Source of the DNA: Pteria penguin | Taxonomy: Eukaryota > Mollusca > Bivalvia > Pterioida > Pteriidae | Assembly (NCBI GenBank): GCA_035048485.1 | Contig: CM068582.1 | Coordinates: 15,604,001-15,668,000, forward strand | Length of the DNA: 64,000 nucleotides | Reading direction: 5' to 3' | Shown: piece after piece, positions 12,508-24,995 of the stretch | Layout: every line of letters begins with the position of its first letter | Numbering within the stretch: position 1 is the stretch's first letter | Notes under the pieces: model-generated | Told to the model about the DNA's origin: nothing | Database searches by the model: none | What the model saw: the letters and a program-made list of their open reading frames with translations, nothing else | Program-made: the position numbers and the translations under genes

Positions 12508-13721
12508 CTGTAAAAAAGTAAATATAAGAAATTTTGTTAATCAAAACTTACAGTGTAAGATATTATCAATCTTTCAATGAAAAAGAAAAAAAAATCTCAG
12601 CTATACTAAATTTGTCTGAAAGTCCCAAATTCTGATGATAGTACATAATATTATAGTACATACTATAATGAGCCTTTTTCATAAAATAGACAAACAATAA
12701 GATTGTTTTGAAATTCAAAATGTGCAAAGTATCAGCACAGCATCTCCTATATCAATTTATGACAGATTTTGTCTCATAGTCTAACAAACATCTATCTGTA
12801 ATATCACATTGATTGCTGCTAGCATAGATCAGAGGGTTGGCTCAGTATTAAGGAAATTTGTATTGAAGTCTCTAATTGGTCCTGTCTTTCAGTTAAGACA
12901 GTAAAACCATGACAAGAAGCTAGATGTGTCAGTGCGCCATGAATGCCCACGCTGGCAGCAAAATTTCAGTCCAGGGGCCTTTACTCTTGAGAAAAGGTTT
13001 GAGCAAAATTCCCCTTTCAATACGTGCATTTACATCTTGTGATCTTATTTGTACCTGGTAATATTAAAATCCTCCAAAGGAGAGGGAGGTTAAAGAGGAG
13101 AGGACAAAGTGAACTTACTATATATGCATAAACACTGAAGTCCAAAGGTCATAACTCCTGTAAAACTTTTTGGACAGGATTTTCCTACAATATGCACATC
13201 TGCCAAGTTTCATTCAAATCCTCACAAGGGTTTAGGAGGAGTTCCAAAGACAAAATGCATAATTACTCTCTATTTTTGTCAGCTGTGACCTTGAAATTTG
13301 GACTCCAAAATCAATTGTTCTTAATATCTTGATAAGTAAGCAATTATACATTTCAATTTGATCTGAATACGATAAAAGGTACTCAAGTTATCATCTGGAA
13401 ACCAATAAATAAAGTCAATTTTCATCAACTGTGACCTTGACAATAGGGTTTTTCCCCTCTTGATAAGTAAGCATAATCCAAATTTGGGTTGAATATATTG
13501 AAAGTTACTTGAGTTATCATCTAGAAACCAAATGTGTGATGGAAGGAACAGCAGATGGAAGGACAGACATGCAAACACTTAATTCTACCTGCCAGACCTG
13601 GTGGGAGCATTATAAAAATACATGTAAACAGAAAATCCAGGAAACTTATTTTTGACATTAAACTTTCAAATAACTCTCAAAACAGATAGATAGAAATTTA
13701 GCTTATATCAAAAATAGAAAA

Positions 13722-14990
13722 ACAAGAGCAACGCCTAGCGTGGCTTGATAAGCCCGTCACTTACTTTGGACGGGATCTATGTGAATGTATGGTTTTATTA
13801 CCACCAAACGTGGGTCTCTGTGGTACTACTTTTATGAAATATTGAAATCAAAAAAGAGGGATCCAAGTCCCATAACTCTGTAACGACAAAATGGAATTTG
13901 CTTAAAACTAAAAGGTTTTATATGTAGTAAATTTAAACCGTGTGATATCCCCACCTCGGAACCGAGCCACAAGCAACCAATTTCAAATTATAACTTCACT
14001 TCCGGTGTCTGCTAAAAGGTTTCAGTAAAAACAAAATTCAAGTTCCATAACTTCATAACGAGAAAACAGAATTTGCTCAAAATTGAAAGGCCGCTTCCTC
14101 CACCCTATTTAAGCATTCTGTATTAGTTTCATGAAAAACAGCTGACATTTACAAGTTATTGCGTTCCATAGCATCTTACTAAAGCAAAAATAAAATCCAA
14201 TTCCCATAACTCTGGAACGACGAAACGGAATTTTCTCCAAATCAAAAGGTGACTTTCCCTACAATATCTAAGCATTTTGTTTGAGTTTCATGAAAAAAAC
14301 TGACGTTTATTCAAGTTATCACGTTCCATAGCATCTTTTCATAGTAAAAATAAAACCCAAGTCTGATAACTCCGGAACAACAAAACGAAATTTGCTCATA
14401 ATCGAAAGGCAGTTTCCCCTACATTATCTAAGTATTCTGTATGAGTTTCATGAAAAAAAACTGACGCCTATTTTTAAAAGTTATTGTGTTCCATAGCATC
14501 TTTTCATATTAAAAAAAAATCCAAGTCCCATAACTCCTGAACGAAAAAACAGAATTTGCTCCAAATCCAAAGGTGGTTTTCTCTACACTATTTAAGCATT
14601 CTGTATGAGTTTCATGAAAAACAGCAGGCGTTTACTAAAGTTATTGCGTTCCATAGCATCTTACTAAAGCAAAAATAAAATCCAATTCCCATAACTCCGG
14701 AACGACGAAACGGAATTTGCTCCAAATCAAAAGGTGACTTTCCCTACAATATATAAGCATTCTCTATGAGTTTCATGAAAAAAACTGATGTTTATTTAAG
14801 TTATCGCGTTCCATAGCATCTTTTCATAGTAAAAATAAAATCCAAGTCCCATAACTCCGGAATGACAAAACGGAATTTGCTCAAAATCGAAAGGCAGCTT
14901 CCCTACATTATCCAAGGACAGACAAATGGATGGACGGATGGACAGAGTCATACCATAACATGTCCCGTCTTTTGACAGGCGTATAAAAAA
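13722..14990 (+). repeat. long pearl/HINE-like element, seven ~160-bp units
   Basis: Left end AAACAAGAGCAACGCCTAGC; about seven tandem units of ~160 bp (CATAACTC[TC]GGAACGAC at about 13870, 14046, 14205, 14366, 14527, 14688, 14848; each also has TTCCATAGCATCTT); right end CATAACATGTCCCGTC, hairpin CCCGTCTTTTGACAGG and CGTATAAAAAA. Absent from copy B, where 46300-46420 joins the flanks more directly. Confidence 0.8.
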
Positions 14991-15594
14991 CCTCATGTGT
15001 TTGACATGATTGCCCCCCAGTGGCAATAAAGTCCAAATTTTGAAATTTAAGTCAAAAGTCAAGGTAAAGGTAACAAAGTACCTTTGTGTAATTTGAAAGG
15101 GCTTTATTAGTGGAGTATGTATGCGAAGTATGAAGTCTTTATCTCTCATAATTCAAAAGTTATGGCAAAGGTTAAAGACAAATCATGGGATAAATGACCT
15201 TGGCTTAATTTCAAAGGGTTAAATCAGTGGAGCAAGTATGCCAAATATGAAGTCTCTATCTCTCATGATTCAGAAGTTGTGGTGAAAGTTAAAGTTAACA
15301 AAAGACAAAGAGACAAACAGACATGTCAAAAACAAGCTGCCCCCAATCTATCAATCCAGGGGCATAAAAATCATACAAAAATCCAGAAAACAAATTTTTA
15401 AATGACACTTTCTGATTTTTCTTTAGATAGATATTTTCAAATAAAAGTTAATAAAAAAAAAACATGCTTTGTCTTTACTGAATACATCAAAACAAAATGA
15501 CACATACTGTGTGGAAAAAACTAAACAAAAAAAATATATATATCACAATAATATCAAAAATTTTATTTCGGATTGAAACCAAATACAAAAACTT

Positions 15595-15759
15595 CTTCAG
15601 ACACTCTGATGCATTCTGTACGATGATCTATACAGCCAATCAAGTTTCATCAAATTCTGTACAGTGGTTCTGGAGAAGAAGTCGAAAATGTAGAAAAGCT
15701 AACGACGGACGGTGATTGATCACAATAGCTCTCTTGAGCCTTCAGCTCAGGTGAGCTAA
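15595..15759 (+). mobile_element. Helitron-like 3' end fragment
   Basis: Matches the right end of 51446-52257: GAAAATGTAGAAAAGCTAAC, CACAATAGCTC, then stem GAGC-CTTCA-GCTC and AGGTGAG-CTAA. A GC stem followed by CTAA fits the CTRR 3' end of Helitrons. Confidence 0.6.
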
Positions 15760-16118
15760 AAAACTGAATTCATTCATCTTTCTAGAATACTCAGATTTCA
15801 ATAGTTTTAAAATTCTTAAATTCCTTCTGAAGAAGATTTTCAAAGGAGAATACCCTCTTGGGCATAGTTTTGTCTATAGAGGCCAAGCTGTTAACAGATC
15901 TGAATTAATTATTGACTTCATGAACGTGTTCTAATTCAGAATATGTTCAAAGCATTCAAAATACAAGATTACATCAAAAAAATATTTTTCTTACAATAAT
16001 TTAACAAGTAGCAAATATTTGGGTTCATCCTCTACAAATTTGCTATGTACATGTAAATCCAAATGGAGAGTTGACAAATAAATTCAAGATAACTATTCTG
16101 CAAGGTAAAATTACAAAC

Positions 16119-16154
16119 CTGGCTGATAAAGAAGAACTTGACCTTCTTTCCTTG
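16119..16154 (-). pseudogene. gene A linker exon (36 nt)
   Basis: Acceptor GATTAATTTCAG, donor CCAG/GTTTGT, phase 1 to phase 1, encoding PRKEGQVLLYQP. The B exon at 46657 is 39 nt in the same phase. It joins the membrane exon to the STAND exon. Confidence 0.65.
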
Positions 16155-16424
16155 CTGAAATTAATCCAACTCATGTCACAGATGTTAAGATACAGTAACA
16201 AAAATAATGTTATATTTTAAGGATAAAAGATGATTGATTCTGTTTGAATTTTTTTCATTATATATTATTCATTTCACTGATTATGAGTAAACATACTAGA
16301 AGAAGCAAAATTACAAAAATAATTAAGGTGGAATAAATAAAATTGCAGCCTCAAAATATTTGCCGTTCTGTTTAATACTCAATAGTTAAATTAACTCTGA
16401 CAGAATGAGACAATTAAAAATCAC

Positions 16425-16555
16425 GTGTTAAATGACGTCGTCTCCACTTGCGCACAAAGAAAATGATGGCACAGATGATGGCCACGATGACTATGATGAC
16501 CACAGAAACAATGAGGCCAACTGCATATCCAGGCAAACCAGATGATCCTTGGTTT
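16425..16555 (-). pseudogene. gene A transmembrane exon
   Basis: Acceptor ATCATTTGTAG; encodes NQGSSGLPGYAVGLIVSVV and a further I/V/A-rich stretch (about 26 residues, a single membrane span), then basic RKWRRRHLT. Reading on without splicing reaches TAA at 16414-16416 after RDF; the B copy has exactly the same tail and stop. A GT suited to the phase-1 linker exon lies at ACAC/GTGATT. Confidence 0.75.
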
Positions 16556-17100
16556 CTACAAATGATATTTATAGGAAAATTATTAATATGTTTTCCTCTT
16601 TTTGATCAAGAAAATACAAAGATATAGATAATATTTCCTTTAAACATAATTATACTATCACACCTTTAACAGACATCTCATTGATAAGTGACAATAATGA
16701 TCATCATGTGGGTTTTATGTCGATTTTATCAGAATTCTCTTTGCATGTATTTTGGATGCTAGAGGAAACTTAGCTCTAAAACTCAAAGGCAAAATCCATA
16801 GAACAAACAAGATGTATTTGTGAAACACAAATGCCCACAAAGGCTATTAAGTCTAAATAAGGCAAATTTTGCAATATCCTACATGTATATTTTGCTTACA
16901 CCCCATCTCATGGGAATATGAATACAAATTGTAAAAGCCCTACCTCTTACATGTATGATTCAAAATTTATAATCCATGTTAAAGTTTTTCAAATGTAGAT
17001 TAAAAGTTACAGTAAAGGTCACGAGGTGAATGACCTTAATGTAATTGTAAAGGGCTTTACTAATGAAGTATACATGCAACATATTCTGGGGTATAAAAAA

Positions 17101-17164
17101 CCGGTTCTATACTTTTCAATTCCTTTGCTATATGCAGCTTTTTCAGTTGGGAAACATGCAGGAT
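17101..17164 (-). pseudogene. gene A third Cys exon, donor lost
   Basis: Acceptor CTTTCTTCTTCACAG; encodes YPACFPTEKAAYSKGIEKYR in phase 1 and should end in phase 2. At the expected donor A has GG/TTTTTT where B has GG/GTTTGT. The nearest GT is two bases upstream and would shift the frame. Confidence 0.65.
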
Positions 17165-17372
17165 CTGTGAAGAAGAAAGGCATAATATTAGATCTACAAA
17201 TATAATTTATGTCTTTGCCTGCATTCATTTACCATCAAAGAAACATGTAATAAAGCAAGAATTGGATCAGTCATGACACTTCATAAAATTTCAATATGTA
17301 CAAAATGTGATTACAATTAAGGTTCATGAAAGCAATCCCAATGCAGGTTACTTTAGACAGGAAATCTGATCT

Positions 17373-17669
17373 TCATATAACTGGATGCCTCATCAAATGA
17401 AACAACACAAAAACTAACATTATCATAGTCACACCAGAACCTTTGATCTTCAGATGACTTGATCTAAAATGATGATTAATAAAAAGTTTAGTGCCTAGTA
17501 CAGATTTCTGTTCTGATTTATCAGCACTAGGACCAGCGACTGCATCGATCCAGTCAAAAGAGGGCTCTCGAAGATTGCTCAAAATATTGTTAGTGTTTTT
17601 GATTTCGTCATTGTTACTACCAGTATCTCCAAATTCTTTTGGTAGACAATTCAACACTGGTTCTGACAT
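17373..17669 (-). CDS. 98-aa hydrophobic-tailed ORF, possible A-specific exon
   Basis: From ATG at 17669 (A at -3) the frame encodes a polar, acidic stretch (KEFGDTGSNNDEIKNTNN, REPSFDWIDAVAGPSADKSE) and ends with a hydrophobic tail (VTMIMLVFVLFHLM) and stop. It lies in the intron between two ectodomain exons of gene A and copy B lacks the region. A small ATTTACTCAG acceptor precedes the ATG. The composition looks coding, and the end resembles a membrane or GPI-type tail, so an alternative terminal exon is possible. I recognise no family, and chance cannot be excluded. Confidence 0.3.
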   Translation of the reverse strand: MSEPVLNCLPKEFGDTGSNNDEIKNTNNILSNLREPSFDWIDAVAGPSADKSEQKSVLGTKLFINHHFRSSHLKIKGSGVTMIMLVFVLFHLMRHPVI

Positions 17670-18992
17670 TTTCTGAGTAAATCCCATTAAACTATAAGTA
17701 TAAATTACTAAGTCCTGAATGTTAATAAGTCCAAGTATAATGGAATTAAAATACAAAAGAAAAAAGAGGAGTTACTGGCTCAGTTATGTGGCAGAAGTCA
17801 CCATGGAGCTATACAATAACTGAATATTATAATATACAATATATATAATTTACAAAGTAAAATCCTGAATATCACCAAAATTCACCATTCCTATTTCTAT
17901 AAAGGCCACATCTTAGCTGTTCTGGGTTCATTGCAAAAGTGATTTGGGTGTTAGATTGAATCTTTCACATGATAACCTTGTGACTTGGTGCTGAAGGGGA
18001 CTGACAGTCAAAATTTGACAAGTACAGGAAACAGGACCATCAATTTGTTGATTTTGGGTCCAATTTTGGAACCCATTCCTAATCATAAAAAGAGTTCTAT
18101 TTTCCCAAATTACCATTCTAAAATTCCAGAAAAATCATAATGTCTTTAACGTAAAGATTTTGACAGAGAAAAAACTCTCATTAATAAGCAATAAAACGTC
18201 ATAACACTTGTTACTGCACTAAAATTTGCGTATCTAAAAGTATGTCATTGACGATCGATACATAATTTGTAGGGCAGAAACGATATGCTCTCCCCACAAT
18301 ACGATTCTTATCATGATATGGCAGTAGCAATATGATGATTTTTGATATGATACAAAATTTTTTTAAATTGTAGAAAAACTGCATTAAACTGAGTAATCGC
18401 TGAATCAAACTTTAACTTATGTAGTTTCTTTGGGATATCTACACTAACTTTTAATATCAACATACATTAATCACTAATTTCTTGGTCATTAAATAGTTGT
18501 TTTAAAGATCAAATATCTAACAGTATGAATTTTATTTATATTCAGAAAGTTTTAAATGCTTTTAATGATATGCTTTAATTTCAATTAAATTGAAAGAGCT
18601 TCATCCTACAAAGAACTTTGACAATCTTAGAAAAGACAGGTACCTTAAGTTTTAGTCTGTAAATTATACTATAATTATGACAGATTGTACTGTACAGACT
18701 TTACAATATCTAATAAGTATGTTTGCATATGTCAATACTTTCTTGATGCTTATTTGAGTCTGCCAAAATTATTAGACTGTCACAGTGTCACTATTTCAAT
18801 GCCTGACTTGCAAAATAAAACAGATGAAACTGAAAATTCTATAGAAGTGTATTTATTTCAATGTCAAAACTATACAGCTTGTCATCTGTATATTAAAATT
18901 ATGAATTTCATTGGTAAAACACCATAAAGATTTTTCAAAATGAGGGACTTTTTTAACCTCAAAAGAATGTTTTTGGATTACAAATTGATACT

Positions 18993-19156
18993 TAAAAACC
19001 GAGGCCCCGTATCGTGGTATGCATGGCACGTTAAAGATCCCTCACTGCTTCGGGTGGGTCTGTTGCAAAGGACAAAATTTGTATGCCCCGCAACGGGCAG
19101 ATGCCGTCACCATATACGTGAAATATTCGTGGTGTGACGTAAAACAAAAATCAATC
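18993..19156 (+). mobile_element. 5'-truncated SINE with 11-bp TSD
   Basis: Contains the SINE body (CGAGGCCCCGTATCGTGG, AAAGATCCCTCACTGC, ATGCCGTCACCATATACG) and ATCAATCA tail but no tRNA head. Flanked by AAATTGATACT at 18982-18992 and 19157-19167. Copy B (about 50985-51000) has the uninterrupted site, so it inserted after duplication. Confidence 0.9.
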
Positions 19157-19252
19157 AAATTGATACTGAACTGAAGCTGATTGTCCATCATATTTTGTTG
19201 ATCGCTTACACACACACTCTGAACTGAACATACATAAAAATAATAATCTTAC

Positions 19253-19366
19253 ATTTATAGTACAGATGTGATTGGTACTGCACATCTGGACATTTTTTTG
19301 CATTATTTACATCACAGGTAAATGGATGAATGATGGAACCAACAGAGTATATTGCAGGGCACTTTC
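19253..19366 (-). pseudogene. gene A second Cys exon
   Basis: Acceptor AATGACTTTTACAG, donor AAAT/GTAAGA, 114 nt, phase 1 to 1. Encodes KCPAIYSVGSIIHPFTCDVN and CPDVQYQSHLYYK. Three Cys are conserved with B (51087-51200). By itself this exon is intact. Confidence 0.8.
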
Positions 19367-19569
19367 CTGTAAAAGTCATTAGAATATAATTAAATACCAA
19401 AAATATAGAGAGTACTTTATTTTAAAGTTCATATATGAAGGACATGACAACAAAAAGTTTAAAAGTGATGAAAAAATATTATGCACATTATATTATTACC
19501 AGTGATTACCAAACAAAAATATGAACAGCTGTACAAAACATATATGAAGAGAGCTAATTTAAGAAACAA

Positions 19570-20940
19570 GGGCAAAGGGCAATGCCTAGCATGGCATAAT
19601 ATATGCACATTGCTTCGTTTGATGGGAAAATCTTTTTAAGTGTGGAGGTTTCCCTACCCCCCACCATCAATTATTCACATGCTTTGGCCCATTGCAACAA
19701 CCCTGTGTAATATCACTAAAATCTATAAAGGCAGTACGAAGTTATAACCAAGAGAAGAATTTAAATCCCCTCCCCCTCCCTATTTCTTTCTTCTACGTCA
19801 AAAATGTAAGAATACAGAAGAAATAAATGGTGGCTACCTCTCCATAATCTTAGCATCCAGTAAAAATATCATGAAAATTCTTTGACATAAAATCAAGTTA
19901 TCGCCACAGGAAGTCATGCTATAGTACCATTTTAGAAAAATAATCTAATTCCTGTAACTCCATAAGTTCAAATCAGATGAATCTGATAATTGAAAGGCAG
20001 CTTTCTCTCTGTAATCTTAGCATCAGGTAAAAATATCGCGAAAAGCATTTGACATAAACTCAAGTTATTGCGTGCCATAAGAAGTCATGCTATAAAAACA
20101 TGTGTAAAAAAATCTAAGTCCCATAACTCCCTTAGTTCAAATTAAATAAATCTGAAAATCAAAAGGCACCTTCCTCTCCATAATCTTAGCATCCGATAAA
20201 AATATCACGAAAAGCATTTGACATAAACTCAAGTTATTGCATGCCATTAGAAGTCATGCTATAGACAAATGTGTAAAAAAAAATCTAAGTCCCATAACTC
20301 CATTAGTTCAAATTGGATAAATCTGAAAATCAAAAGGCGCCTTCCTCTCCATAATCTTTGCACCAGGTAAAAATATCACGAAAAGCCTTTTAAGTAAACT
20401 CAAGTTATCTCATGCCATATGAAGTCATGCTATATTACCATGTTAAAAAATAATCTAACTAGTCCTGTAACCCCATAAATTCAAATTGGATGAATCTGAA
20501 AATTGATAATACGAAGTATTTGTATTAATTTACTGGAAATTCAGCACAAAATTAATGAACCGAAACAAAATTTGAATTTGATCTGTAATTCATCATGGTA
20601 AAATAATGTACCACATATCAATAGAACCTCTGCAAGCATGATGAATAAAACTGCGGAAAACTGAGTTTTGTCTTAATTTTCTAAGTTTAAGGGCCATAAC
20701 TCAGAAAAAAATTAAGAAACCAAAACAATACTTTGAACCTGACCTGTAATTTATCATGGTAAAGCAATGCACCAAATATCAATTGATTATCTGCAAGCAT
20801 GGAGAAAAATAGTGCAGAAAACTGATTTGCTGTACTGACAGGACGGACTGACGGACAGATACAATGACTCATGGATGGACTGACAAACATTAAGTCACCT
20901 TCGACAAAATTCACCCGTAGGGGACTAATAAAATCAAGGC
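19570..20940 (+). repeat. pearl/HINE-like element, four ~172-bp units
   Basis: Left end AACAAGGGCAAAGGGCAATGCCTAGC-type (19566 on); units of ~172 bp marked by AAGTCATGCTATA (about 19911, 20083, 20254, 20425) and TCCATAATCTTAGCATC; right part has GACAGGACGGACTGACGG (about 20838). Lies in the first coding intron of gene A; not found at this place in B. Confidence 0.75.
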
Positions 20941-21518
20941 TGAATGAATACAGCCCTTGAGAGCAGGTACTAAGATCTGTTAATGCAATTAAGCCACGAG
21001 TAACCATTTTTAGAACCCATATAAACACAATAAATTTCATAAGAATAATACACAAGATATTTATCTTATTTATCGTGCTCCAATAAATGGATGATTTTAT
21101 ACTATAACTGTCCTAAAAGAGCAATTATCCTCCTCTGTACCATTACAATCTGGAAACATATCTAACAAACATATAGATGGAAATAGTGGAAACAGAAAAT
21201 GTACCCCCTGAAATTTCGTTAGTGAGGTGTTAATAAAAATAACAGAATTGTAATTTATATGCGCTGATCAAAATGATGTTAAGTGAAATTTTACATAACT
21301 AAGAGAGGAATGTTAATCAAATATTACTTTTGTGTTTTCATCAAACTCTACAAACATATACAATTTCAATATTTTTTTTTTATTATATGGATTTCCCATA
21401 TTTTGATAAAAATTTGTGTATTAAAAGTACTCAATATTTTTTCTGAAATCAACACTAGTCTTGCACAAATAAAATATCATTCATTAAAAATTCCAGGAAA
21501 ATTGATTCTTTTACTTAC

Positions 21519-21801
21519 CTGGTTCTATCCATATCCAAGGACCACAAAATTCAACAGATCTCTGCTTGTATGGATAGTCGGGTATACAGTGATAAAACAT
21601 ACCAGCACTAGGATTACAAGACTTCCCATTTATTGGTAAATTGAAATTGAACTCAGTTTTGTTACCTAGCTCATCATCATAGACATCCTTACAAGTTTTA
21701 TCAAATATTTCCGTTATGTCTGTTAATTGACCCCTAACCTGAACACTTAAACTGACAAACAAACAAAGTGAAGCAATTTTCCCCATGATTTCTTTCATCA
21801 T
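21519..21801 (-). pseudogene. gene A signal peptide and first Cys exon
   Basis: ATG at 21801 (second ATG next codon). MMKEIMGKIASLCLFVSLSV is a typical signal peptide, cleaved probably after VRG before QLTD. Then Cys residues at KTCKD, KSCNP, YHCIP and EFCGP. Perfect donor CCAG/GTAAGT at 21518. Phase 1. Intact by itself; 283 nt as in B. Confidence 0.88.
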
Positions 21802-23944
21802 GTAAGCTGTTTTTACTTAGTGAATACTGGTATCTTGATATATGCTCAAATGTTCATATACTGCCAAAATCTGATGCTAATTTTGTGTAGATTGATCAAC
21901 CTGAAATATAATTAACTCACTCTGAAACAGCTAAAAAGCCACTTAGTAAGGTAATTGTGATTTAAACAACGTATCATTGTTTACACAAACACTGAAAATT
22001 AAATTTCCCAGTAACTAAAACTAAATTTAAAGTCCAGATTCTAACTTCTTGATATTATTAAACATCCCTGACTCAAACTCCACTTCAGTCAAACTGTTTG
22101 TTACGGGTAACTTCAATCTACAAAGAACAAAAAAGCAGTATGATAACACTTGTAACAAGAGGCCAAATAGGTCTATATCACTCACTGCAGCATATTTTGC
22201 CCATTCACAAACAATTGACTGCTGAAAATATATTTATTCTCCTTTTCGTTGTGTTTTTGATAGATTTTTTTAATGACTTGGTTAACATACAGTGTTGTAA
22301 AACATATAACAAGAGTTGACAAAAGACAACAGAGCTCGCCAGTGGCAACCACATTAAAATAGAAAAAGTTTTTAGTAAGTATGTCAATCTTCAAGGTCAA
22401 GGTCAAAACATAAAAAAAATATTAGATATGTAATAAGGTCTTTTCACTGAAAAAAAACCCCACACATACACATGAAATATTTAAGCCCATCTTTTACTGT
22501 ACATAAGTCATGACCAAGAATAAAGTTTCTAAGAGTAGGTCACACTTCAATGTCAAGGTCACAAATTTTGGTACCCAATGAAAGGCCTTAGTACAAGGGA
22601 TACACATGTGAAATATTAAAGGCCTGTCTTTAATGGCTCTAAAGTTATGACCCTGGTTAAGGCTTTTGTCTTTTGTTTAATCAAGGTCAAAATGTAAAAA
22701 AAACCCAAAGAGTATCAGTAAAACTGATGGATGCCAGCCAAACGGCAGTTATAATGCAGAAAACTGATGACTCAATTCATATACAAAAAAATCAGTAAAA
22801 CTGATGGATGCTCAAAGAAGCACAGCAATAATGAGGATATTAATGAATGACTCAATATATTAGAATTAATGTATTAATTGATGACGATTTCAAATCTCAA
22901 TGTATTATATGAATATCCATATAGAAGAACAAGTGATCACAGTATCTTAAACTAAAATGAGAAAGTTTGACCTTAATCAGTTATGAAACAAAACTTTTTA
23001 TCGTGACCTTGACCTTTCAGAAATGACCTTGAAAGACCTTTGTCCAAATCATGCAAATGGGAAGTTTGAACTTTTTGTTTTACAAGGTTTAACAATTTGC
23101 ACAGTTGTTAGAGTGATGGGCTCACTAATGTGAGGGTAAACAAGAGTATTTGGAGAAAACCTGTATGTCCATGCCAGCGACCTTTAAAGTATCTTATACA
23201 TTGTATACAAACACTTTTGTACTCCTCACACCACTGGGACACTAGGTTTTCCAGGAATCCATAATTATCCACTGTGCTGTGTGGTACTGTGAGTGTTACA
23301 GTCACATCACATAAGTACTTTTTCATATTTTAAATATAAATGTCATCATTTTTCACAGGTGACAGGCACACAATGGTTGCCACATGTTTTTAGGGATATT
23401 ATGGCTTAAACTAGAACTTTCAGAGCATTTGAGGCATTTTCCAATCTCCTCATGTTTTCAAAAGACTAAATGTACAGTCAGGTGTTACCATTTCATGACA
23501 TGAAATTCTGACAATTTAAGTCATTTTGTTTGGTCCTGTAAAATTTGAGTCAGTCCTGTAAAGTCTGGCGAAGTCTGATAATTATAGCTATAAGAATGCA
23601 GTAAGTTAAGAAAATCGCAGATTTCCATATCCAAAATCTTAATAGACCCAATGAATATGAGAAATCAAGTTAAGACAAGATCATGGTCCAAATTTGAATA
23701 AAATGAGCAATAAGTTATGTTGCAAAATTATTACTATTATTGGTTGATGGTTGTTGGGGCAATATCATGTTATTTGCCCCGCAGTTTTCAACTGTATATA
23801 TACACATGCCAAGTCTCAAATAACTAATTATCATGCCCGTATTCTAATGGGAAGGGTATATTTAGATTTCCTGGGTCCGTTGCCAGTAATTAAAAATAAT
23901 AGCTATATTGATAATGGTAGATGAGTATATGAAAAATGAGTAGA
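21802..23944. other. first intron of gene A: repeat fragments
   Basis: Duplicated 5' flank to about 22090 (B 57430-57615), then repeat pieces: CAAGAGGCCAAATAGG left end at about 22158, AAGGTCAAGGTCAAA at 22393, and the block at 22710-23050 that is also at 47815-48130 (GATGGATGC..GAACGGCAGTTATAATGCAG type). No exon seen. Confidence 0.55.
22710..23050 (+). repeat. interspersed repeat also at 47815-48130
   Basis: Shares CAGTAAAACTGATGGATGC, AAGAAGCACAGCAATAATGA and GTGATCACAGTATCTTAAAC with 47815-48130. The flanks are not homologous, so it is dispersed and not part of the segmental duplication. Confidence 0.7.
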
Positions 23945-24995
23945 GCGTATAGCATTACCAATGCAAACTGAAGAAGTTACTGCACAAACTTAAGGTTTGG
24001 TTTTCCTTTTGAGATATTTACTGATCAGAGAACAAAATTTTTCAAAGACCTTTGTGAGAGAATGGGTATTGATAAAACTTGTACCAACCTCTTTCAGGTC
24101 TTCAGCAAATGGTCAAGGTGAGCAGTTTAACTGGACTTTTATGGATGCTGTAAGATGCTTTGTGAGTAAAACACTCATAAAATGGGATGACCATTTACCA
24201 CAAATAGTGGGACAACTAAGATCTGCAGTGGGGAAGTAAGAAGTCAATCAACCAGTTGATCTAGGATTTCCTCCATCTACCCAAGATTATGCTGATTATG
24301 ATGAATATGTGGCAGAATTATCTGAAAAATTACATTGGCCCATAGATTAGCATGTGACACCTGGAAGACCACTCAAAACCTCATGAAACACAATTATGAC
24401 ATTAAGATCCATGTCAATTATTATAGCGAGGAAGATGTAATATATGTGCTAAATATGGTTAATGTACCGGTAATTAAGGGTAAATGTCGTAAGCTTATCC
24501 CTGCATGGAAGGGCCCCAGAATAATCATTTAAAAAATCAACTGATTATTTGTATAAGATCAAACTAGGGAGTAAAATAATAACAGTATACCATGTAATCT
24601 CTTTTGAGATTCTTGCACGTGGCCGTTTTATTATGCTGCCGTTTACTATTGCCACTTGCCGAGTGGCAATAGTAAACCGCAGCATAATAAAACAGCCACG
24701 TGCAAGAATCTCAAAAGAGATTATATACCATGATATGATTAAGTTCTGTAATGAACGGCATATACTCCAGTGGATACAAAAAGATAAACAGGGAATAGAT
24801 TATTCTTTTAATCCTACATGTACTTATTGCTTGTCACACTCAACGGCCATATGCGGGATCATTCATGATTCAATGCAATGAATGTCTGGAATTATTCTAT
24901 GGTTCATATGCTGGGGTTTCAATGGATGATGATATTGATATATATGAGTGTCCACAGTGTATTGGTACTTAATGGCAATATGTATAGATTTAGAA
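23945..24995 (+). pseudogene. Ty3/gypsy integrase remnant with C-terminal PHD-like finger
   Basis: Across several frames: FPFEIFTDQRTKFF (second catalytic Asp region), ANGQGEQFNWT (normally NGQVERFNRT; contains the catalytic Glu), DAVRCFVSKT, WDDHLPQI, a QDYADYDEYVAELSEKL-like part, WKTTQNLMKHNYDIK, then the C-terminal GKCRKLIPAWKGP and DYLYKIKLGSKI. After a foldback insertion it continues with MIKFCNERHIL and a Cys-rich end (CTYC, then FMIQCNECLELFYGSY, then YECPQCIGT and stop at about 24971). That spacing fits a PHD finger with W, H and one C replaced. Frameshifts at about 24240, 24520 and 24840. The integrase would insert retroelement cDNA; the finger would read chromatin. No LTRs were found here. 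The remnant lies in the first intron of gene A. Confidence 0.75.
24595..24723. mobile_element. 129-bp near-perfect foldback element, 9-bp TSD
   Basis: Two 60-bp arms (outer end TAATCTCTTTTGAGATTC) around a loop CTTGCCGAG. Target duplication TATACCATG at 24586-24594 and 24724-24732. It splits the integrase C-terminal reading frame. Long arms plus a 9-bp TSD suggest a Mutator-like (MULE) foldback MITE. Confidence 0.92.
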
